Numbered from the stretch's first letter, positions 1 to 7,664 are shown. The stretch: DNA of 34,570 bases from a bacterium (GCA_030605565.1 JAUWIB010000049.1:1-34570); one strand, 5' to 3'. A program made the numbers and translations. Notes: a model not told the origin generated them from the letters alone.

Positions 1-83
1 GCCTGAAGCTGCAAATCCACCTCTCGAACAAACCAGGGCTCCTCGATTCCGAGGATGCGGGCATAAAGATCTTTATCTCTCAT
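1..83 (-). CDS. ISL3 family transposase, N-terminal fragment (runs off window)
   Basis: Reading the - strand from an ATG at 83 gives an open frame to the window edge that begins [18 protein letters not shown] and continues VREVDLQLQ. This opening, a short helix followed by LG-(I/L)-x-x-PW-x-V and a V-D-L-x-L strand, is what I recognise as the start of ISL3 family transposases (established family pattern, recalled, not searched). Only about 27 residues are visible, so the zinc-finger and DDE-type catalytic part lie outside. The start codon overlaps the apparent start of the divergent sigma-54 activator by two bases, which makes sense only if the activator's first codons lie in the insertion sequence. 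Fairly sure of the family, unsure whether the copy is intact. Confidence 0.75.
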   Translation of the reverse strand, partial: MRDKDLYARILGIEEPWFVREVDLQLQ

Positions 84-138
84 GTCAGATAGAATACTCT
101 ATCTGGAACGTTTTACCCACACAAAATCCCGAAGCGCC
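1..138 (-). mobile_element. ISL3-type insertion sequence, transposase-proximal end
   Basis: The transposase start at 83 is preceded on the - strand by a short non-coding leader that ends, at 138, in GGCGCTTCGGGATTTTGTG. ISL3 elements typically end in GGCTCTTC-type inverted repeats, so base 138 is the probable outer tip. The next eight bases (139-146, GAAGAAAA) would be the target duplication if this is a simple insertion. The other end lies outside the window, so neither the duplication nor completeness can be checked here. Family from the transposase; boundary is inference. Confidence 0.65.
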
Positions 139-1626
139 GAAGAAAAAGAAGCGCTATCGATAGAGTTGGAGTGTTCTCGAATTGTGACTGAGATGACTGA
201 CGAAGAAAGACTGCGACGAGTCGTTGTCCTGAAACATCCGGCGGCGAGTGAGTACAGCGACACGGATTGGCAGAGGATAGGCCAAACCTGTACGGAGCTA
301 TCTCAGTTATACCAGATCGTCAAGGAGACGCGGGTTGATCTGATCCTGTATCATGGAACTCGCACCGACCTCACTGCTGCGGTGGTCTCCCGCTTGCGTC
401 GATCCAACGGCCTGATGGAAATCTGGAAGATAGTCGAGGACGATCTGGCCATAGAAACCGAGCCGGATCATATCGACGGTGTCGTATCGGAGGCAGTCGG
501 ACACGATCACGTGGCCGACAAGGTCAGGCACATTCTGCGTTTGAAGCAACTCCTGCGCACGTACGGTATCGTCGGTCGCTCAAGTCGGATCAAAGCGGTG
601 GCGGAAATTATCGAACGGATAGCACCCACCGACATGGCTATTCTAATAGTGGGAGCATCGGGATCAGGCAAGGAGTTGGTGGCGCGGGCTATCCACAATC
701 ATTCCCGTCGCGCCGAGCGTCCTTATGTAGCGATAAACTGCGGCGCCCTGGCCTCAGGAATCCTGGAGTCGGAGTTGTTCGGTCATGAGAAGGGCGCTTT
801 TACCGGGTCGGTGGGTCGCCGTGAGGGGCTGTTTCGCAAGTCTAATGGAGGCACCTTGTTTCTCGACGAGATCGGAGAGACCTCAGCCGACATGCAAGTG
901 AAGCTGCTGCGGGTGCTGGAGGACGGCACGTTTTATCCTGTTGGTTCCTCGGTTGCACACAAGTCCGACATCCGAATCCTATCGGCTACCAATCGCGACC
1001 TGACCGAAGCGATCAATGACCGGACATTTCGTGAGGACCTTTATTTCAGGCTGGCCGTGATCAAGATCGTTCTGCCGTCGCTCCTGGAGCGCAAGGGTGA
1101 CATTCTGCCCCTCCTGGAACATTTTTGGCGCGAGAACTTACAATTGACTTGCTCGGATTCCGCATTGGAATTGTTGATGAAATATGACTGGCCCGGCAAC
1201 GTCCGTCAGTTGCGGAATTTCGCCGACCGAATGCTGGCTCTTAAAGGCAAGGGGCTGGTCGAAACCGACGACGTGCAGCGCTTCCTTGACGAGCAGTATG
1301 TCGCCGCCAGGAATCTGCCGGTGTCGACCGGCAAAACGGTGGAAGAAGCCGGGCACGAATTGATCTATCACGCCATCCTGTCGCTTGGGAACGAGGTGCG
1401 CATGTTGCGCGACCTGATCACCGCCCACATCCCCGGTGAAGCTCAAGAAGCCGATATTGATGAGTCTCCTCCTGCCGGTGAGGCCGGCAGTCTCGAGGCG
1501 ATGGAAGAAGACATGATCAGGGCCGTGCTCGTTCAAACCGACGGTAACCGCAAAGAAGCGGCCCGTATACTCGGCATCGGCGAACGCACGCTTTATCGGA
1601 AACTGAAAAAGTACCAACTGAGTTGA
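82..1626 (+). CDS. Sigma-54 dependent transcriptional activator (bEBP), 5' end altered by IS
   Basis: This is a bacterial enhancer-binding protein that remodels sigma-54 RNA polymerase. In order: a poorly recognisable sensor region (residues 20-160, no clear receiver Asp pattern), an AAA+ domain with Walker A GASGSGKE (191-198), the sigma-54 contact loop as GAFTGS (238-243, the usual GAFTGA with Ser for Ala), Walker B GGTLFLDE (256-263), and arginine-finger region FREDLYFRL; then a Fis-type helix-turn-helix at the C-terminus (about 472-514, [20 protein letters not shown]). Residues 1-19 (82-138) are probably read from the IS end; native sequence seems to begin at Glu20. Possible native restarts are GTG 184 or ATG 193, neither with a strong ribosome site. 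The surface-protein genes follow at once, a plausible but unproven target. Confidence 0.88.
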   Translation: MSDRILYLERFTHTKSRSAEEKEALSIELECSRIVTEMTDEERLRRVVVLKHPAASEYSDTDWQRIGQTCTELSQLYQIVKETRVDLILYHGTRTDLTAAVVSRLRRSNGLMEIWKIVEDDLAIETEPDHIDGVVSEAVGHDHVADKVRHILRLKQLLRTYGIVGRSSRIKAVAEIIERIAPTDMAILIVGASGSGKELVARAIHNHSRRAERPYVAINCGALASGILESELFGHEKGAFTGSVGRREGLFRKSNGGTLFLDEIGETSADMQVKLLRVLEDGTFYPVGSSVAHKSDIRILSATNRDLTEAINDRTFREDLYFRLAVIKIVLPSLLERKGDILPLLEHFWRENLQLTCSDSALELLMKYDWPGNVRQLRNFADRMLALKGKGLVETDDVQRFLDEQYVAARNLPVSTGKTVEEAGHELIYHAILSLGNEVRMLRDLITAHIPGEAQEADIDESPPAGEAGSLEAMEEDMIRAVLVQTDGNRKEAARILGIGERTLYRKLKKYQLS

Positions 1627-1836
1627 TCTTGCAGAAACTCGCGCCGGCGTTACTTCTCGTCCTGGTGATCACCTCGGCAGCAGTGTCGCAAGAGTTGTCG
1701 ACCGAGGTCTATCCTTCCGAAGATGAGTTAGTACCTCGCTCTGGCCGCCGGTGAAATCGACTACTACCAGTTTCTGATACTTCGTGAAGTTATCCGCACC
1801 GGCATCGACACCACTAATCGCCATCTCCTGGATGAG
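1623..1836 (+). other. Frameshifted 5' portion of the outer-membrane barrel gene
   Basis: A TTG at 1623 (or 1629), overlapping the end of the activator gene, opens a frame encoding a typical signal peptide (LAPALLLVLVITSAAVSQ) and then ELSTEVYPSEDEL, but this frame stops at TGA near 1752. The downstream gene is open one frame over from 1732, giving YLALAAGEIDYYQFLILREV and on without a break into the barrel. Joining the two at about 1720-1731 by removing a single base yields a continuous secreted protein. So the gene carries a +1 base relative to an intact reading frame. It may be a real mutation, a sequencing or assembly error, or, less likely, recoding. Confidence 0.7.
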
Positions 1837-3267
1837 GTGCCGAACCTTAGCTACTTCCACGGCGATACGATTTCGTTATCAACCTCTCTTCAAAAGGAAC
1901 AACAATCCGGGTTCGACCCGAGGGTGCGTTCGGATTCCGACACGCACGGCGAATTTCGCTACCGTTACTATCAGTATTTGGAAGAAGCGTCGGAATCTCA
2001 GTACCGTGGAAGCATGCGGTGGAGCCTGGCCCACTGGACGACGTCACTGTTTATCCAGAGAGACCACTCCGGCGTTGAGCGGATAGCAAGGCGCTGCGTA
2101 GCTTTGCGAAGGAGTAAGGGTCGATTGTGCGAACTTCGTCTGGGGAACTACACGCGAAGACTTGGGTTGGGCACTGCCTTCGGCTACCGGGGCAAGTTGC
2201 TCGATTTCTCAGAACAACTCAAGGGTGAGTCTTTCCTGTTCCCCGACTACGGTGGATACAACGGACTCTACGTCAAGATGCAAGTGAGAGCGGTGCAACT
2301 CCAACTGCTCTCATCGTTCAACCGCGACGCTGACCACAGTTTGTCTACCGTTGCCGGAATGGCCGCCTGGAAGATGGGTTCCTTCAGTCCCGGTGTCATC
2401 GTGGGGGTCAATCGCTTGAGCAATCGGCACTCGGATAAGTCTCTCTACGATGCGAAAATAGCGCCGTCGGCTCGCTATCGCTATCGCGGTGGCTACACAG
2501 CGATGGAACTCTGTGCCCAGGCGGGGAAGCAGACCGGGTGGGGAGGGATGCTGATCGAAGGTCGGCATCGGTTCAGCACCGCCCAGATAAAGTACGCCGC
2601 ATGGAGCTATGGTGAAAGTTATCTCGATCTTTCGGGCGGCAGCAAGAGCGGCCGCAGTCGGCGGACTATCTATCTTGAGGATGTTGATTTCGAACTGAGT
2701 GACAAAAGATCAGGACATCAAGGAGGGATGATAAGAACCATTGTCCTGGTGTCAAACCGGATACAATTCGTGAACAGTCTGTTGTATTCAGGGCAACATC
2801 GAGACAGCTCTGATCTGCAACTGCTGTCAGGATTGCTCAGGCAGTTTCATCCGAGACTTTCGTTACGTCTGGACCACCTGGTCAAGTCACGTCGCCGCCT
2901 TGTCGCCGGAGATGCGAACGGCACTACTTCCCGTCGCACTCGACTGGAAGTCAGATTTACTACTGGCCAGGCCGCCGTCAGAGGTTATATTGCCTATAAT
3001 ACGAAGAGCGGTCGGTCCGATTACATCTCGGCCTTCATTCACCTGGACTATCGAACAGCGAGAGCGGGAAGGCTGCAATTGTGGTCGAATCTGGCCAGGC
3101 TGGATGGGCGCAATGGGACCGTGGACTATTGGTACCTCTTTCTTAGAAACGAACAGACTATTTGGGATGGCATGACTATTGCCGTCAAGATGAGCCGAAC
3201 CTATGACCGGGATGCGAGCGAGCGTCATCGGACGGCCCTGTCGCTTGAGGTGCGAGCCGTATGGTGA
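1837..3267 (+). CDS. Putative outer-membrane beta-barrel protein (5' end out of frame)
   Basis: The frame is open from 1732; 1837 is only the first GTG in it. The protein is about 476 residues from there, rich in alternating hydrophobic and aromatic/glycine strands (for example GNYTRRLGLGTAFGYRG, YRYRGGYTAMELCAQAGKQ) and ends in a strand with aromatic terminal residue (LSLEVRAVW), as outer-membrane barrels do. I recognise no specific family. The signal peptide lies upstream in another frame (see 1623-1836). The gene overlaps the next one by seven bases (ATG at 3261, TGA at 3265-3267), so the three surface genes are probably one transcript. Function unknown; assignment rests on strand pattern, terminal residue and the signal peptide. 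Confidence 0.65.
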   Translation: MPNLSYFHGDTISLSTSLQKEQQSGFDPRVRSDSDTHGEFRYRYYQYLEEASESQYRGSMRWSLAHWTTSLFIQRDHSGVERIARRCVALRRSKGRLCELRLGNYTRRLGLGTAFGYRGKLLDFSEQLKGESFLFPDYGGYNGLYVKMQVRAVQLQLLSSFNRDADHSLSTVAGMAAWKMGSFSPGVIVGVNRLSNRHSDKSLYDAKIAPSARYRYRGGYTAMELCAQAGKQTGWGGMLIEGRHRFSTAQIKYAAWSYGESYLDLSGGSKSGRSRRTIYLEDVDFELSDKRSGHQGGMIRTIVLVSNRIQFVNSLLYSGQHRDSSDLQLLSGLLRQFHPRLSLRLDHLVKSRRRLVAGDANGTTSRRTRLEVRFTTGQAAVRGYIAYNTKSGRSDYISAFIHLDYRTARAGRLQLWSNLARLDGRNGTVDYWYLFLRNEQTIWDGMTIAVKMSRTYDRDASERHRTALSLEVRAVW

Positions 3268-4907
3268 AGATCAGACGCTGTCCAAAGCTGTTTGCATTCG
3301 TGATCGGTGTCGTGTGCATAGCGTCAACCGTGATTGCAGAGGTCGTGGTTAATGAGGCCATGATCAACGAACCGGGACGAGCTACCAATCTCGAGTGGTT
3401 TGAACTGTACGTGAACTCCGACCAGGCTGTGCTCATGGACGGTTACCAGGTGATTGTCGACGATGCTACGATCACCTTTGCCCCCGGGTGTTTTCTGGGA
3501 CCTCACGAGTTTCTGGTCATCTGCCGGAAATTAGTATCTACCGACGGGGCGTCGTTCGAAGGTCATTGGGGTGACAACTCCGGCGTCTGGGGGGACACAC
3601 CGAGCGAGACAGCCATTCTAACACCGATCGAAGCGACCTTCTCGCTGGTGAACAAGGGTGGCTCCATACAACTGTTCCATGATGGTCACCTGGTTTCAGA
3701 CGTCACCTGGACGGAGCCCGGTGTCGACGGCGTTTCGTTGGAACGTGTATCGGCGCACTCGAATAGTGTTGAGCCGTCGGTCGATTGGGAAGGTTCCACG
3801 CCCGGTGTGGTCAACTCCGTAACACCGGTCGGTTCTGACCTGGCCCTTGAGGACGTATCGGCGACTAACGATGACGGCACGACCATTCTCAGTTTCACGC
3901 TGGTCAATCGTGGTCTTGAGATGTTCGATGAGACAGTACTGTCTCTATACTACGCCGCAGATCCATCCGGTACGCCGGGTCCCTGGCTGGATCAGTTTGA
4001 GATACCATCACTGAGTCCGGGAGAGTCATTTGAGACCAACGGCGAGTATGTCTTCGACAACATGTATGTCGACCTGATGGCTGTCCTGCCGGCGGATGAT
4101 CGACTGCGTAACAACACGCGTATTTTTACAGCACCGGCATCGGAGTTTCCACCGTTTCGGTTGAGCGAACTCATGCCGAAACCGGCCGCTGGCGCTCTTG
4201 GCGAATGGATCGAGATCATCAATCGCCTCGACGTCCCATACGACCTGGCCGGGTGGTGTATTGGTGATTACAAGGAGGTCGAACTGATTACCGCTACCGG
4301 TATCATGGTCGCACCCGGACAGCGGGTAGTGCTGACTCGATCAGCAGCCGCGTTCACCGAGCGCTACCCAGTTTTTGACGGACTCCTGATCGAACCGACG
4401 AGTTGGTCACCGTTGAACGATGACTTCGATACCGTCCGATTGGTGGATGGGTTTTCTCTTGAGGCCGACCGCTTTGCGTATGACGCCGTGTTCGATGACG
4501 ACCACACCTGGTGCCGTGGTGAAGAGTACGCACGGCGAAACGACTGGGGTCGCTCGGGGGAATCCGGCGGCTCACCCGGACAAGCCAATAGTGTGGTGTT
4601 CGGTGACGACGCGCGGGGACTGGTACTGACCGTCACGCCCGAAGTGTTTTCTCCTGATGGTGACGGCCACGAAGACTCCGTCGTCATCACGCTGGACGGT
4701 CCCGACACAGACCAATTTGAGTTGAGGATATACGATCGCCAGGGTCGGGTGGTCAGGCATTTCGATCAGGGTTCGTTCCGTCGCGAAACGTACGTGTGGG
4801 ATGGCTGTTCCGACGGTGGCAAGCGGCTGCCGATCGGCATCTACATCCTGTATTGCGAAATCGAAGGGGCCGGAGCGGTCAAGAAACCAATTGTGATTGC
4901 ACGATGA
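3261..4907 (+). CDS. Secreted lamin-tail domain protein with FlgD/CHU_C-like C-terminus
   Basis: A 548-residue exported protein. Residues 1-26 form a signal peptide ending STVIA. Two lamin-tail-like (LTD) modules follow, about 27-180 (VVVNEAMINEPG...EWFELYV) and 300-440 (FRLSELMPKP...EWIEIINR, ending in the usual SPGQAN), separated by a CARDB-like Ig fold at 193-290. The C-terminus (about 455-548) starts VFSPDGDGHEDSVVIT and runs through RIYDRQGRVVR, WDG and LPIGIYIL, the signature of FlgD-Ig/gliding-motility C-terminal folds common in FCB bacteria. LTD modules occur in surface proteins and nucleases, but no nuclease domain is visible here. Stop overlaps the next start (ATGATGATG at 4904). 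Probable cell-surface or envelope structural protein; role unknown. Confidence 0.8.
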   Translation: MVKIRRCPKLFAFVIGVVCIASTVIAEVVVNEAMINEPGRATNLEWFELYVNSDQAVLMDGYQVIVDDATITFAPGCFLGPHEFLVICRKLVSTDGASFEGHWGDNSGVWGDTPSETAILTPIEATFSLVNKGGSIQLFHDGHLVSDVTWTEPGVDGVSLERVSAHSNSVEPSVDWEGSTPGVVNSVTPVGSDLALEDVSATNDDGTTILSFTLVNRGLEMFDETVLSLYYAADPSGTPGPWLDQFEIPSLSPGESFETNGEYVFDNMYVDLMAVLPADDRLRNNTRIFTAPASEFPPFRLSELMPKPAAGALGEWIEIINRLDVPYDLAGWCIGDYKEVELITATGIMVAPGQRVVLTRSAAAFTERYPVFDGLLIEPTSWSPLNDDFDTVRLVDGFSLEADRFAYDAVFDDDHTWCRGEEYARRNDWGRSGESGGSPGQANSVVFGDDARGLVLTVTPEVFSPDGDGHEDSVVITLDGPDTDQFELRIYDRQGRVVRHFDQGSFRRETYVWDGCSDGGKRLPIGIYILYCEIEGAGAVKKPIVIAR

Positions 4908-5731
4908 TGATGCGACGTGCCCTTATTCCATTTCTGGTCATTTCCCTGGTCCCCAGCGCAGTGTGGGGTGTATTCGATCCGAACGCCGACCTTCCTGACG
5001 GCATGGGCAACACAGTGATGCTGGCGGAGTCGTCGGCTCTCGAATTGTTGTCGGTTCCCGTTGGCGGCATCATGGCTGGCGAACTCAAAGTAGAGAACGG
5101 GTACTCTCGCAAGTTCGCCATGAAAGAGTTGGATCGGGTGTATGGTGTGGCGGCTCGTCGGTTGGGCCGCTGGACCGTGGCGCTTGGTTTCTCTCAGTTC
5201 GGTCGTAGTGAACTCTATTCCGAGAAAACAGGACGATTGGCCCTGGGCTGCCGGATCGATTCGGCAGCAATTGGCGTGACGCTGTCGGCCATGCAACTTG
5301 AGTTTGGAGGATCTTATGAAAACCTCACCGCTGTCACCGCCGGCGTCGGTTGCGGCTACAGTACAAAACGACTAAAAGCAGCCCTGATGTTTGAGAACCT
5401 TACGACACCACAGTTGAGCGATGGAAGTCCCGAGATCAACATAGTCTCCACGCTGTATATGGAATTGATCGGGCCGGGACCATACTCGGTCACCGGACGA
5501 TTGACGCTGGAGAAAACAGAAAAGCCGCAGTTTGGTCTGGGCCAAAAGATCCGTCTGTCACAGCGCGGAAGTTTCTTCTGGGGGGTGACCTCGGCGCCGG
5601 TCGTTTATGGTGGCGGCGTTGAGTTGAACTACAAGAGTTACCTGATAACTATAGCTGCGTCTTATCATCCTCGGCTCGGGATTTCGCACACGGTGGCGTT
5701 AGCTCTGGTGCGGAGTGGGTCCACGAACTGA
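4904..5731 (+). CDS. PorV/UPF0164-like outer-membrane barrel protein
   Basis: Three consecutive ATG codons at 4904, 4907 and 4910 overlap the stop of the preceding gene; 4904 gives the tightest coupling and 275 residues. Residues 1-22 (MMMRRALIPFLVISLVPSAV) are a signal peptide. The rest alternates short beta strands with turns: ARRLGRWTVALGFSQFGRSE, YGGGVELNYKSYLITIAASY, and a final strand HTVALALVRS. Small single-domain barrels of this layout belong to the PorV/PorQ-like group in FCB bacteria (inference from architecture, no diagnostic motif). Being the third gene of a coupled set with a barrel and a FlgD-tailed protein, it may take part in placing or anchoring the surface protein. Confidence 0.6.
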   Translation: MMMRRALIPFLVISLVPSAVWGVFDPNADLPDGMGNTVMLAESSALELLSVPVGGIMAGELKVENGYSRKFAMKELDRVYGVAARRLGRWTVALGFSQFGRSELYSEKTGRLALGCRIDSAAIGVTLSAMQLEFGGSYENLTAVTAGVGCGYSTKRLKAALMFENLTTPQLSDGSPEINIVSTLYMELIGPGPYSVTGRLTLEKTEKPQFGLGQKIRLSQRGSFFWGVTSAPVVYGGGVELNYKSYLITIAASYHPRLGISHTVALALVRSGSTN

Positions 5732-5747
5732 CGAGAAAGGTGCCTGA

Positions 5748-6884
5748 GTGCTGCTTACACGACAAGAGATTGAACAACGCGAACAGAAATCGCTGGCGCC
5801 GTATGCCGCTCTGGCCAACGACAGTCGCGGTCGGGTTTATCCCATAGAGGAACACCCGCTACGCACAGCCTTCCAACGGGATCGCGACCGCGTCATTCAT
5901 TCGGCAGCCTTCAGGCGGCTTGAATACAAGACGCAGGTTTTCATTCCGCACGAGAAGGACCATTTTCGCACCCGTCTCACACACACTATCGAGGTGGCGC
6001 AGATCGCTCGCACGCTCGCGCGCAACCTGCGACTCAATGAAGACCTCACCGAGGCCGTTGCGCTGGTGCATGACCTTGGCCACACCCCGTTCGGTCATGC
6101 GGGCGAGGATGTACTGAACGAATTGCTGGCCGAGCAGGGTGGTTTTAATCACAACCACCAATCCCTCCGGGTGGTGGACATTCTCGAACAACGCTACGCC
6201 CGGCATCCCGGTCTGAACCTGTCCTACGAAGTGCGCGAAGGGATCGTCAAGCATGAGACCAGTGCACCGATCACTGCGCCGGGATTCGACAGCGATCAAC
6301 TGCCGACTCTGGAGGCGGCGCTGGTTGACATCGCTGATGAAATCGCCTACAACTCTCACGATATCGATGACGGCCTCTCGGCCGGCATTCTCAGTTTCGA
6401 TCAACTGATCAGCAGTGACTTCTGCAGCCAACTGGTCGGTCCGACGCCTCCGCTCGGCGAAGATCCGGCCTCCGATTACCAGCGCTACGCCCTGGTGCGA
6501 CAGTTGGTGAATCGCATGGCGACCGATGTCATCAACGAAACATCGTCGCGTATTGACCGTCTCGGCATCACTGATCTCGATTCTGTCAGACAGGCGCCGG
6601 AGAAACCATGCGCTTACTCCGAGGAGATAGGTACATTTGTTTCACAGTTGAAAAGTTTCCTGCGCCAACGACTGTACAAGCACCAACATTTGGTCACGAT
6701 GTCGGAGCGTGCGGGAGACATAATCACGACCATCTTCAGACGCATCCTGGCCGAACCATCACTAATGCCGCCGCGCTTTCAACAGATGCTTGATGGTGAA
6801 CGCATCGAGATTGTCGCTGCCGACTACATCGCGGGCATGACCGACCGGTATGCAGAGAAGGTGTATGGGGAGCTGGGAGGGTGA
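5748..6884 (+). CDS. dgt: Deoxyguanosinetriphosphate triphosphohydrolase-like HD protein
   Basis: dGTPase-family enzyme, hydrolysing dNTPs to the nucleoside and tripolyphosphate. The 378-residue length fits the short bacterial class. Motifs: SAAFRRLEYKTQVF (52-65), the metal-binding HD set H79 (TRLTHTIEV), H108-D109 (ALVHDLGHTPFGHAGED) and a later Asp in DIADEIAYNSHDIDDGL. The GTG start at 5748 is preceded by GAGAAAGG (5733-5740). It lies 16 bases after the barrel gene and may be read through from it, but has no functional link to it. Cytoplasmic role in dNTP pool control is known for the family; substrate preference cannot be read from sequence. Confidence 0.92.
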   Translation: MLLTRQEIEQREQKSLAPYAALANDSRGRVYPIEEHPLRTAFQRDRDRVIHSAAFRRLEYKTQVFIPHEKDHFRTRLTHTIEVAQIARTLARNLRLNEDLTEAVALVHDLGHTPFGHAGEDVLNELLAEQGGFNHNHQSLRVVDILEQRYARHPGLNLSYEVREGIVKHETSAPITAPGFDSDQLPTLEAALVDIADEIAYNSHDIDDGLSAGILSFDQLISSDFCSQLVGPTPPLGEDPASDYQRYALVRQLVNRMATDVINETSSRIDRLGITDLDSVRQAPEKPCAYSEEIGTFVSQLKSFLRQRLYKHQHLVTMSERAGDIITTIFRRILAEPSLMPPRFQQMLDGERIEIVAADYIAGMTDRYAEKVYGELGG

Positions 6885-6908
6885 AGACACGGCTTTTCAG
6901 ACAAGTAG

Positions 6909-6952
6909 GTCGAAACCCCTGGTCCGAAGGGCCGCCGAAGGCGGGTTTCGAC
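6909..6952. repeat. GTCGAAACC-stem hairpin, long-loop copy
   Basis: Ten-base perfect arms GTCGAAACCC (6909-6918) and GGGTTTCGAC (6943-6952) enclose 24 bases that themselves contain GGTCCGAAGGGCC. The same stem recurs at 10920-10942 and 34051-34071 with short, different loops. It lies just after the dGTPase gene. There is no T-run after it, so it is not an ordinary intrinsic terminator. Confidence 0.8.
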
Positions 6953-6993
6953 AAGGATATCTTGCTGGGCGGGGGGTTGATCAAGTAGCCTTG

Positions 6994-7148
6994 AAAATGG
7001 GTTCGTTTTGGGTCCTTTCGTTGTTGCCAAACGGGATGGGTGGTGAAATGGGTTCGTTTCGGTGATAAATCACTTTTTCGCACTTCGTGCGGCCCTTTTT
7101 GTCACATTCCTATAGCTGGGTGAGCGGCGTGCAAATGGGTTCGTTTTG
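6994..7148. repeat. Three copies of the AAATGGGTTCGTTTTG motif
   Basis: Copies at 6995-7010 (exact), 7046-7059 (AAATGGGTTCGTTT, then CGG) and 7133-7148 (exact), with uneven spacing (51 and 87 bases between starts) and unrelated sequence between. A fourth copy sits at 34186-34200 in the other repeat island. Read on the - strand the core is CAAAACGAACCCATTT, which in one frame encodes K-T-N-P-F. No function recognised. Confidence 0.8.
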
Positions 7149-7246
7149 TCTGTTTTTATACTCGGATAATAGGATCGGTGGTGATGACGTGGCCGTAACG
7201 GTTTGGCGGTGACAAATGCGGCAGTCTGTTTGGTAATGGTATCCAT
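7070..7246 (-). other. Small open frame (58 codons), likely relic of a repeat-borne ORF
   Basis: ATG at 7246 on the - strand reads MDTITKQTAAFVTAKP and ends at 7070. Its first codons resemble those of the frame starting at 34308 in the other island (MTTSAKQIAAYRLLN), and the DNA between them and the GGGTTCGTTTTG motif is recognisably shared. I recall a family of small proteins beginning MTTxxKQxxANRxNA in several phyla; both frames could be decayed starts of such a gene. The composition (Arg, Lys, His rich) and lack of a good ribosome site argue against a working protein. Confidence 0.35.
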
Positions 7247-7308
7247 TGGATGATCCTTTATTGATGGTTGTGCCGTCGTATTCTGGGAGGAATTGGTAGG
7301 GTTCTTGT

Positions 7309-7332
7309 GTGGTGTACGTCCTCGTGCACCAC
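7309..7332. repeat. TCCT-loop hairpin 1
   Basis: Arms GTGGTGTACG and CGTGCACCAC pair over ten bases with one U-G pair, closing the tetraloop TCCT. One of five hairpins in the window sharing this kind of apex (others 7665, 33515, 34081, 34128). Confidence 0.7.
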
Positions 7333-7416
7333 GTGGATACAGCGATTCTGCTTTACAGCGTGGATGGGTGGGGGTAAATTAGGAGTGGGAAAGTAAGTAG
7401 TAACAATCTCTGGAAA

Positions 7417-7611
7417 CCCAGGGCAAGGAGGCTGTCTCAAAAGTCGCTTTTTCTGTCGCGTAGCGGCGGGCCTTGTGTCCGCCGGCCACACGTGGCATTC
7501 ACTGGTGGGAGACAAGCCCCCACCCTACGCGGTGTTAGAATCTGTGCACATAAACAGTGGTGAGGACGATGCATTCACAACCGAGTTATGAGACAGCCTC
7601 CAAGCCCTGGG
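7417..7611 (+). mobile_element. MITE-like element, copy A
   Basis: Terminal inverted repeats GGAGGCTGTCTCA (7427-7439) and its complement (7589-7601) are perfect over 13 bases and extend outward to 23-base arms with two mismatches (CCCAGGGC at 7417, GCCCTGGG at 7604). The interior has no reading frame but nested pairing: CGCGTAG with CTACGCG, an inner GGCGGGCC/GTCCGCC hairpin and GGTGGG/CCCACC. An inverted copy about 12 bases shorter lies at 34409-34570. Terminal repeats, small size, no transposase and at least two copies fit a non-autonomous transposable element. Confidence 0.8.
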
Positions 7612-7664
7612 CCACCCGGCCTCCCGGTTTGCCTCTTTGAAGGACGTATCCAAGGTGATCAAGG

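Noticed and set aside
3-92. Open + strand frame at the left edge (LKLQIHLSNKPGLLDSEDAG, ends TAG at 90-92) as the end of an upstream gene
   Set aside because: It is the complement of the ISL3 transposase start, which has a start codon, a recognisable family pattern and an IS tip; the + frame has none.
6909-6952. tRNA-like TCGAAACC segments as tRNA genes
   Set aside because: No acceptor stem, anticodon arm or CCA-like end can be folded around any of the copies.
6736-7083. - strand frame of 115 codons over the end of the dGTPase gene and the repeats
   Set aside because: It overlaps a solid gene and is built from the repeat motif (K-R-T-H-F twice); no ribosome site or domain.
6994-7148. CRISPR array from the three GGGTTCGTTTTG copies
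   Set aside because: Repeats are only 14-16 bases, spacers differ widely in length, and no cas genes are present.
7258-7515. - strand frame of 85 codons inside the first repeat island
   Set aside because: Covers a hairpin and half of the MITE-like element; composition is not protein-like.
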